Assembly: GCA_963589585.1 (NCBI GenBank)
Contig: CAVALG010000131.1
Coordinates: 1-10,407 of the forward strand
DNA: 10,407 bases
Origin: CAVALG01 sp963589585
Lineage (GTDB): Bacteria > Bacillota > Clostridia > Oscillospirales > Acutalibacteraceae
Reading direction: 5' to 3'
This document shows, one piece after another, positions 1 through 5,389 of this stretch (position 1 is its first letter; each line of letters opens with the position of its first letter). The position numbers were made by a program, and so were the translations under genes. The notes below the pieces were generated by a model. It was not told the DNA's origin and did not search any database. It saw only the letters and a program-made list of their open reading frames with translations.

Positions 1-752
1 GTATTGCAGCCGTCATTATCCATATCAAGTTCCATTACCTGCGAAAACGGAAGCGAGCCCATAAAAACAGCCGTACTGTCGGTTTCGGTTGTATATAAGA
101 CCTGAATATTCAGGCATCCTTTAATTATCGCCTTGTTGCCTATTGTTTTACATTCGTTTATTTCGGGTGTATAATCGTAAAAAATTACATCTTTGGGCGG
201 TAATGAGCCATCGGGCACTGAGAGTTCATCATCAATTATCAATGACTTTTCACTGCTGACCGATGGTAATGAAAACTGCACATTTGAGGACAGAGTTTCA
301 ATTTCTTTATTATCAATGCCCGAAAGCAGTTTGATTTTTTTATAATCCTTAACTTTTACATTTAAGTTGATAACGCCGTGTAAATCAATTTTGCGCTCGG
401 TTACCGCTTTACAGTTCATATAACCTACTGTGGGTTTAACAATTATCACAGGATTGTCGGTTGCTGCGCCGAGGTCAATGGTTTTGCTGAAATTCACGGT
501 GGTTTCAAAGCCTGAGAGGCTATTCTCTGCGTCGGAATAGACAACGGTTATAAGCACAGAACCGTCAATCACCGCTTGGTCTCCGCTTACTGATTTTGAG
601 GAGATGCAGGGCTTGGCAATGCATTTTAAAACCCTTTGGATATCCGTATAGTAATCCGGCATCAAAAAATCCGAATCAATGCTCTGCTCTACCGTCTGAT
701 CAAATACGGTTTCGCTTATATTTAATCCGACATATTCTTTATTTAACTCCAT
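1..752 (-). CDS. SPOCS-domain (DUF3794, SipL-like) protein, N-terminal 250 residues, cut by window edge
   Basis: The minus-strand reading frame opens with an ATG at 752-750 and runs off the left edge, giving 250 residues. It begins MELNKEYVGLNISETVFDQ. Residues 28-44 (DFLMPDYYTDIQRVLKC) match the typical start of a SPOCS/DUF3794 unit, followed by alternating beta-strand segments to about 145. A second, more diverged unit seems to begin near 168-185 (DELSVP..) and includes KGCLNIQVLYTTE at 211-223. Two or more SPOCS units are typical of SipL, the spore-coat morphogenesis partner of SpoIVA in clostridia, which also carries a C-terminal LysM domain; that end lies outside the window, so SipL cannot be told from other DUF3794 proteins. 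The start is supported by AAAGGAG at 762-768, nine bases upstream. That site lies inside a long stem-loop. The gene follows aspS by 84 bases with no clear terminator between them. Confidence 0.75.
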   Translation of the reverse strand, partial: MELNKEYVGLNISETVFDQTVEQSIDSDFLMPDYYTDIQRVLKCIAKPCISSKSVSGDQAVIDGSVLITVVYSDAENSLSGFETTVNFSKTIDLGAATDNPVIIVKPTVGYMNCKAVTERKIDLHGVINLNVKVKDYKKIKLLSGIDNKEIETLSSNVQFSLPSVSSEKSLIIDDELSVPDGSLPPKDVIFYDYTPEINECKTIGNKAIIKGCLNIQVLYTTETDSTAVFMGSLPFSQVMELDMDNDGCN

Positions 753-754
753 AA

Positions 755-807
755 TTTATCGCTCCTTTAACAGTATATCTAATCAATACTATTAAAAGAG
801 CGATAAA
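755..807 (-). promoter_or_regulatory. 22-bp stem-loop masking the ribosome binding site of the SPOCS gene
   Basis: On the minus-strand RNA the arm at 786-807 pairs with the arm at 755-776, leaving a 9-base loop (777-785). Every position pairs. Two of the pairs are G-U in the minus-strand RNA but would be A-C mismatches in a plus-strand RNA, so the structure is better formed in the mRNA sense. The Shine-Dalgarno AAAGGAG (762-768) lies wholly inside the downstream arm, and the stem ends two bases before the ATG. No U-tract follows, so it is not an intrinsic terminator. A dyad operator for a DNA-binding protein is an alternative reading. Confidence 0.7.
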
Positions 808-814
808 AATATTA
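786..814 (-). promoter_or_regulatory. weak candidate sigma-E-like promoter for the SPOCS gene
   Basis: On the minus strand, TAATATT (808-814) fits the sporulation sigma-E -35 pattern (kmATATT). Fourteen bases later AATAGTAT (786-793) matches the -10 pattern CATACAnT at only 5 of 7 fixed positions. A start near 779 would fall in the loop of the stem-loop, so its RNA would lack the arm that masks the ribosome site. The match is weak in an A/T-rich gap and could be chance; the SPOCS/SipL context is what makes it worth recording. Confidence 0.2.
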
Positions 815-836
815 CAACCGCAAATTAAGTTTTAAA

Positions 837-2618
837 TTACTTAGAAGGGATTACCTCTATGCCGAGGTCGGTAAGTTGAGTTTCGTCAACTTCAGCCGGT
901 GCACCTGTCATCAATTCGGAGGAAGTAGCAACTTTCGGGAATGCTATTACATCGCGAATTGAGTCGCATCCGAGCATTATCATAAGCAATCTGTCAAGAC
1001 CGATACCCATACCTCCGTGAGGCGGAGCACCGAATTTGAACGCATCGGTCAAAAATCCGAACTTTTCATACGCCTCCTCGTCTGACAAGCCGAGCGCAGT
1101 AAACATCTGCTTTTGCAGTGTCGGGTCGGTTATTCTTATTGAGCCGCTGCAAAGTTCAACGCCGTTCAAAACAAGGTCATATGCTTTTGCAAAAACTTTT
1201 TCGGGGTCAGAGTTAAGATAAGGTATGCAATCATCCATCGGTGCCGTAAACGGGTGATGCATTGCGTCATATCCGCCCGTTTCCTCGTTGTATTCAAAGA
1301 ACGGAAATTCGGTTATCCAAAGGAAGTTATACTGATTTTCAGGTATTATTTCAAGCTTCTTGGCAACCTCAAGTCTTAAAGCACCCAAAACGTTAAGAAC
1401 TGTCTTTTTACGGTCGGCAACTATAAGAACAACATCGCCTTTTTCAGCGCCGGCAGCAGTCAGTATCTGCTGCATAGTATCCTCACTGATGAATTTTGCA
1501 AATGAACACGAAGGTGCGTCATCGACCCAGCGAATATATGCGAGTCCCTTGGCACCTATGCCCTTTGCCTGCTCGGTTAATTTGTCAATTTCTTTCCTTG
1601 TAAGTATAGAGGCGGCGTTTTTCGCGGTAATACATCTGACGGTTCCGCCCGACGCTATGCACCCTGAAAACACACCAAAGCCGCAATCTGCCACTATATC
1701 CGAGATATCGGCTATTTTCATATCAAACCGTGTATCGGGCTTGTCAGAGCCGTAATTCTCCATAGCGTAGGTGTATGTCATTCGCCTTATCGGAAGTTCA
1801 ACATCTGCATCAAGTACACGTTTAAAAAGGGTGGTGACAAGTCCTTCGCCGATCTTTAAAACATCTTCAACATCAACGAATGACATTTCAACATCTATCT
1901 GTGTAAATTCGGGCTGACGGTCAGCTCTTAAATCCTCATCACGGAAACAACGTGCAATTTGAACATATCTGTCAAACCCGGAAAGCATTAAAAGTTGTTT
2001 GTACAACTGGGGCGATTGAGGAAGGGCAAAAAATGACCCCTTATGCACCCTGGAAGGTACAAGGTAGTCGCGGGCACCCTCCGGCGTCGATTTCATCAAT
2101 ATAGGGGTTTCAATTTCATAAAAACCGTTGTCGCTGAAATAATCCCTTATCACTCGAACAACCTCGTGACGCATACGGATATTGCGCTGAAGCGGCTCAC
2201 GGCGAAGGTCAAGATACCTGTATTTAAGCCTTAATTCTTCATTAGCCTTTGTATTGGGTAAAATTTCAAACGGCGGTGTTTCGGAAACCGAAAGAACCCT
2301 TACTTCATCAACAAATATTTCAATATCGCCGGTTGGAATTTCTTTATTTACGGCAGACCTTTTACGTACCGTACCTTTAGCCATAACAACATATTCGCTT
2401 CTTAAAGTAAACGCCTTATCAAAAACAGCCGCATCGGTTTTATCGTCAAATGCCAACTGTACAATACCCGTTCTGTCCCTTAAATCAACGAATATGAGTT
2501 TGCCGATATCACGCTGTCTTTGTACCCAACCTGCAACCGTAACGGTTTTGCCTACATCGCTTTCTCGCAGATTGCCGCAATAGTCGGTTCTGCGAAGCTC
2601 ACCCATTCTGTCAAGCAT
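837..2618 (-). CDS. aspS: aspartyl-tRNA synthetase
   Basis: A 593-residue class II synthetase that activates aspartate with ATP and loads it on tRNA in the cytoplasm. An N-terminal OB-fold anticodon-binding domain (about 7-115, with GWVQRQRDIGKLIFVDLRDR) precedes the catalytic core. Motif 1 lies around YEIETPILMKSTPEGARDYL (167-186), motif 2 around RCFRDEDLRADRQPEFTQID (223-242) and motif 3 at GGMGIGLDRLLMIMLG (535-550). The roughly 100-residue insert between motifs 2 and 3 (about 290-420) marks the bacterial type, and the length is normal for it. The ATP-site stretch reads ELCSGSIRIT (488-497) rather than the more common GGGSIRIH. The start at 2618 is favoured over Met5 by GGAGG at 2627-2631, eight bases upstream. 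It follows hisS by 31 bases and is very probably co-transcribed with it. Whether it is discriminating or also charges tRNA-Asn was not determined. Confidence 0.97.
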   Translation of the reverse strand: MLDRMGELRRTDYCGNLRESDVGKTVTVAGWVQRQRDIGKLIFVDLRDRTGIVQLAFDDKTDAAVFDKAFTLRSEYVVMAKGTVRKRSAVNKEIPTGDIEIFVDEVRVLSVSETPPFEILPNTKANEELRLKYRYLDLRREPLQRNIRMRHEVVRVIRDYFSDNGFYEIETPILMKSTPEGARDYLVPSRVHKGSFFALPQSPQLYKQLLMLSGFDRYVQIARCFRDEDLRADRQPEFTQIDVEMSFVDVEDVLKIGEGLVTTLFKRVLDADVELPIRRMTYTYAMENYGSDKPDTRFDMKIADISDIVADCGFGVFSGCIASGGTVRCITAKNAASILTRKEIDKLTEQAKGIGAKGLAYIRWVDDAPSCSFAKFISEDTMQQILTAAGAEKGDVVLIVADRKKTVLNVLGALRLEVAKKLEIIPENQYNFLWITEFPFFEYNEETGGYDAMHHPFTAPMDDCIPYLNSDPEKVFAKAYDLVLNGVELCSGSIRITDPTLQKQMFTALGLSDEEAYEKFGFLTDAFKFGAPPHGGMGIGLDRLLMIMLGCDSIRDVIAFPKVATSSELMTGAPAEVDETQLTDLGIEVIPSK

Positions 2619-2626
2619 AACTTTTG

Positions 2627-2631
2627 CCTCC
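2627..2631 (-). promoter_or_regulatory. aspS ribosome binding site
   Basis: GGAGG on the minus strand, eight bases before the ATG at 2618. It fixes the start at MLDRMGEL rather than at the internal Met5, and is the only signal in the 31-base hisS-aspS gap. Confidence 0.8.
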
Positions 2632-2649
2632 GTGATTTTATATAATAAA

Positions 2650-3984
2650 TTAATCCAAATTCATATCATTAAGCGAAGTGTTTAATGACTCGGTAAGATT
2701 ATCAAAAGTTTCTTCAATATCAAAACTGTAAAGCGCATTAACTATACCCTCGTTTATGCTTGTTTCAACAGTTTTGCCCGACTGCATATCCTTGATTTTG
2801 CAAAGGTTTGCCGCAAGTTCATCATCACCGATTACGGCGCTGTATCTCGCACCGATTTTATCGGCATATTTCATTTGCGCCTTAATTCCCCTGCCTACAA
2901 CATCCGTAACCGCTTTAAAGCCTTCTGCCCTGATTTTAGCGCAGATTTCAGTAGCCTTAAGCGCAGCCGCCTTACCTATCGGAGCGATATAAATATCAAC
3001 AGGATCTGCAGGTTTAAAGGCACAGTTTTCAGCCTGCATAACCATAAGTAATCTTTCAATACCCATAGCAAACCCGAGGGACGGCATATGCGGTCCACCC
3101 ATTTGAGAAACAAGTTCATCATACCTGCCTCCGCCGCAAACAGTGGACTGAGCACCCAATGAATTTGAAACAAATTCAAACACGGTTTTTGTATAATAAT
3201 CAAGCCCCCTTACTATATGCGGATTAACGGTAAAATTAAGTCCTGCGGCTGTAAGGTGTTCCTTAACACTGTCAAAATGTTCCCGGCATTCGTCACAAAG
3301 ATAATCAATCATACAGGGCGCATCGTCTGCAATTTTGCTGCAAACAGGCGATTTGCAGTCCAAAATTCTCATCGGATTACGCTCAAGTCTATCTTTGCAG
3401 GTATCGCAAAGTTCGTCAATGTGGCTGTAAAAATATTCTTTAAGTGCCGTTTGATAGACCTTGCGGCATTCAGGGCAGCCTATTGAATTGATCTCAAGCA
3501 ATAAATCCGTTATCCCCAATTCGCGCAAAAGTGTATCGGCAAGCATTATAATCTCGGCGTCAGCAGACGGTGCTGCAGCACCGAGGCACTCAACGCCGAA
3601 CTGATGGAACTCGCGAAGTCTGCCTGCCTGCGGCTTTTCATACCTGTAGCAGCCTCCTATATAGCACATTTTAACCGGCAGCGCCTCATTTATTAAGCCG
3701 TGTTCAATCGCGCTTCTTACAGTTCCTGCGGTGAGTTCCGGTCTTAAAGTAACAGATCTGCCGCCTTTATCCTCAAAGGTATACATTTCTTTCTGCACAA
3801 CATCGGTAGTATCACCAACGCTGCGTGTAAACACCTCTGTATGTTCAAAAACCGGCACGCGTATTTCCTTAAAACCGAAACGCGCGGCGGCGTCAAGCAT
3901 TTTATCCTCAACATATTGCCATTTATAACTCTCGGACGGCAATACATCGTTTGTTCCCTTTACTGCTCTGTTAATATCGGGCAT
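2650..3984 (-). CDS. hisS: histidyl-tRNA synthetase
   Basis: Class II synthetase (444 residues from the chosen start) that charges tRNA-His in the cytoplasm. Counting from the upstream ATG at 3993, it has KGTNDVLP (12-19), motif 2 around YRYEKPQAGRLREFHQFGVE (117-136), the HisRS signature VRGLDYYTKTVFEF (261-274), GGGRYDEL (287-294) and motif 3 LGFAMGIERLLMVM (306-319). The C-terminal anticodon-binding domain spans about 330-415. An insertion carries paired cysteines, CPEC (173-176), CDTC (196-199), DCKSPVC (212-218) and CDEC (233-236), suggesting a metal-binding domain as in many clostridial HisRS. The upstream in-frame ATG at 3993 abuts its only ribosome site (AAAGGA, 3993-3998), whereas Met4 at 3984 sits eight bases from it, so I start at MPDINRAVKG. 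The protein ends with about 25 acidic residues beyond the usual domain. No T-box leader precedes it. Confidence 0.96.
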   Translation of the reverse strand: MPDINRAVKGTNDVLPSESYKWQYVEDKMLDAAARFGFKEIRVPVFEHTEVFTRSVGDTTDVVQKEMYTFEDKGGRSVTLRPELTAGTVRSAIEHGLINEALPVKMCYIGGCYRYEKPQAGRLREFHQFGVECLGAAAPSADAEIIMLADTLLRELGITDLLLEINSIGCPECRKVYQTALKEYFYSHIDELCDTCKDRLERNPMRILDCKSPVCSKIADDAPCMIDYLCDECREHFDSVKEHLTAAGLNFTVNPHIVRGLDYYTKTVFEFVSNSLGAQSTVCGGGRYDELVSQMGGPHMPSLGFAMGIERLLMVMQAENCAFKPADPVDIYIAPIGKAAALKATEICAKIRAEGFKAVTDVVGRGIKAQMKYADKIGARYSAVIGDDELAANLCKIKDMQSGKTVETSINEGIVNALYSFDIEETFDNLTESLNTSLNDMNLD

Positions 3985-3992
3985 AGTTTTCA

Positions 3993-3998
3993 TCCTTT
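3993..3998 (-). promoter_or_regulatory. hisS ribosome binding site that decides the start
   Basis: AAAGGA on the minus strand. Its last A is the first base of the upstream in-frame ATG (3993-3991), which leaves no spacing for that codon. The next in-frame ATG (3984-3982) is eight bases away and is the likely start. Confidence 0.7.
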
Positions 3999-4018
3999 AA
4001 ACTTGTTTTTAATTACAC

Positions 4019-4055
4019 AAAAACCTTCATTTCCCGTCTTATACGGGAAATGAAG
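4019..4055 (-). terminator. Rho-independent terminator after mgsA
   Basis: A perfect 13-bp stem (arms 4043-4055 and 4025-4037, reading CTTCATTTCCCGT in the RNA sense) with a 5-base loop at 4038-4042 is followed on the minus strand by GTTTTT (4019-4024). It starts 15 bases past the mgsA stop and ends about 35 bases before the hisS start codon. The U-tract can itself pair with AAAAAC at 4005-4010, a small second hairpin that may modulate release. Confidence 0.8.
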
Positions 4056-4070
4056 AATTTAAAAACCGTA

Positions 4071-4469
4071 TTATTTTCTCACATATTCGCGCCAATCAAG
4101 ATCGCCGCGTTCAAGACCGTGTATTAGCATCTCGGCGGTGGCTATATTTGTTGCAACGGGAATATTATGAACATCGCAAAGCCTTAAAATAACCGTTTCG
4201 TCCGGCTCTGAACTTTTTACGGATATCGGATCGCGGAAGAACAAAACCAGATCAATTTCATCGCAACCGATTCTTGCGGCAATTTGCTGGGCGCCCCCTT
4301 GTGAGCCGCTTAAGAATTTTGCAATGTTTAGCCCTGTTGCTTCGGCAACGATTTTACCTGTTGTACCCGTGGCAATTAATTCGTGTTTACTTAAAATACC
4401 GCAATATGCGATGCAAAACTGCACCATCAGTTCTTTTTTTGCATCGTGCGCAATAAGTGCAATATTCAT
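4071..4469 (-). CDS. mgsA: methylglyoxal synthase family protein with altered active site
   Basis: A 132-residue protein with the MGS fold. Canonical MgsA converts dihydroxyacetone phosphate to methylglyoxal and phosphate in the cytosol. Recognisable stretches are ALIAHDAKK (4-12), LIATGTTGK (31-39), FLSGSQGGAQQIAARI (52-67), IDLVLFFRDP (72-81) and HNIPVATNIATAEMLI (101-116). Aligned by eye to E. coli MgsA, His19-Asp20 are kept (His8-Asp9) and Asp101 is kept (Asp90). However, the catalytic Asp71 of GGDQQ is Ala60 (codon GCC) and His98 is Ser87. It may be a weak or inactive synthase, or a subfamily with another task. The length is normal for small Gram-positive members. The ATG follows AAAGGAG by about ten bases. 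It lies downstream of the minD-like gene and just before a terminator; mgsA commonly ends mre/min clusters in clostridia. Confidence 0.85.
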   Translation of the reverse strand: MNIALIAHDAKKELMVQFCIAYCGILSKHELIATGTTGKIVAEATGLNIAKFLSGSQGGAQQIAARIGCDEIDLVLFFRDPISVKSSEPDETVILRLCDVHNIPVATNIATAEMLIHGLERGDLDWREYVRK

Positions 4470-4538
4470 AATGCTACAACTCCTTTCCCGTTGTTAAACC
4501 TATAACCTTATACCTGTAACAAATTAACCGATGCCGAT

Positions 4539-5273
4539 TTAAATATACTTAATTGGCGGAAACGGCACATTCCGTCCTGCAAGCCTTGCCGTTATTCTGA
4601 AAAAAGCGGCGGAAGCTCTGCCGAATGCTAAAATTCGCTTTTCATTAAGTGCAGCCCTAACCTCATCATCTTCAGGTACAGCACCTATAAGCCTTATACC
4701 CGTTTCATCTGCAATGGTATCAAAATTAAATTTATCCGACCTTGCTTTTTTCGCTTCAAAACGGTTAATAATCAACATCGAATCGCTGACGCCTATTCCG
4801 TCTAATAAATTTGATATTTCAACCGCAGCGCGTGCCGAAATAATATCCGTATTTGCAACAATTATATATCGCGCCGAGTCAGGCAGATAGGTGTACAACT
4901 CCATATCCGTGCCGGCAGGCGAATCAATAATCAGTTCATCAAACGAATCGGTAAGGGATATTATGATATCAGCAAAACGCTTTTTATCTATAAGCCCACG
5001 CTTTGCAGGCGCAGCAAGCAGATACAAGTTGTCAGCCATATCAACCTTGGTTACCGCTGCACCGATATCCGAACCGTCAACCGAAACATCATATGAATCG
5101 AAAACCAAACGGTCAGACACATTGAGCAATAAATCAAGGCAACGCAAGCCCTCATCAGCATCTATTAAAAGAACTTTTTTTCCTTCGGTACAAAAAGACG
5201 AAGCGAGCCCAACCGAAACCGTTGACTTACCGACGCCGCCTTTGCCGGAAAGAATTACTGTTATTTTGCCCAC
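4539..5273 (-). CDS. minD: MinD-type P-loop ATPase
   Basis: A ParA/MinD-superfamily ATPase; MinD normally dimerises on ATP at the membrane and recruits MinC to block FtsZ ring assembly away from midcell. From the GTG start it has 244 residues. The deviant Walker A SGKGGVGKST begins about ten residues in and carries the signature lysine. Switch I-like DADEGLRCLD follows at about 38-47, then Walker B LIIDSPAGTD at about 114-123. It stops right after RLAGRNVPFPPIKYI, where MinD proteins usually continue into a short amphipathic membrane-targeting helix, so that helix seems missing. An upstream in-frame ATG at 5297 has no ribosome site and lies only about five bases from the predicted transcript start. 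GTG at 5273 follows AAAGGA by ten bases and gives VGKITVILSGKGG, the usual MinD beginning. No minC or minE is adjacent, so it could be a MinD-like orphan with another cargo. Confidence 0.8.
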   Translation of the reverse strand: MGKITVILSGKGGVGKSTVSVGLASSFCTEGKKVLLIDADEGLRCLDLLLNVSDRLVFDSYDVSVDGSDIGAAVTKVDMADNLYLLAAPAKRGLIDKKRFADIIISLTDSFDELIIDSPAGTDMELYTYLPDSARYIIVANTDIISARAAVEISNLLDGIGVSDSMLIINRFEAKKARSDKFNFDTIADETGIRLIGAVPEDDEVRAALNEKRILAFGRASAAFFRITARLAGRNVPFPPIKYI

Positions 5274-5283
5274 AGTATATTCA

Positions 5284-5289
5284 TCCTTT
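5284..5289 (-). promoter_or_regulatory. ribosome binding site that decides the GTG start of minD
   Basis: AAAGGA on the minus strand lies ten bases before GTG at 5273-5271 and downstream of the competing ATG at 5297. It therefore can serve only the GTG start. Confidence 0.7.
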
Positions 5290-5308
5290 AAACACATTGA
5301 TTTTACTT

Positions 5309-5337
5309 ATTTTAGCACAATTCGGCAGCAATGTCAA
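5309..5337 (-). promoter_or_regulatory. sigma-A promoter for minD-mgsA
   Basis: On the minus strand a perfect TTGACA (5332-5337) is followed by a 17-base spacer and TAAAAT (5309-5314), preceded by TGC as in an extended -10. Transcription should begin near 5302. It lies in the 116-base gap after mrdA and gives the MinD and MgsA genes expression independent of the mre genes, although I see no terminator after mrdA, so read-through is also likely. Confidence 0.75.
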
Positions 5338-5389
5338 AGAAATTATATACAATCGCAAAAATTCATAACATACAACCGCCCGGAAACAG

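Noticed and set aside
173..236. Cysteine pairs in HisRS (residues 173-236 of the protein) as a novel zinc-domain fusion
   Set aside because: The range given is in protein residues of the hisS product. Similar cysteine-rich inserts are familiar in clostridial HisRS, so it is described under the gene and not claimed as new.
755..807. The aspS-SPOCS gap stem-loop as a Rho-independent terminator of aspS
   Set aside because: No U-tract follows the stem in either direction; the downstream arm runs straight into the start codon region.
1360..1755. 131-residue plus-strand frame inside aspS
   Set aside because: Antisense to the conserved AspRS insert domain, low-complexity hydrophobic/serine content, no start signal.
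4501..4512. TATAACCTTATA dyad in the minD-mgsA gap
   Set aside because: Five-bp A/T-rich arms with a two-base loop; too short to support a terminator, operator or promoter.
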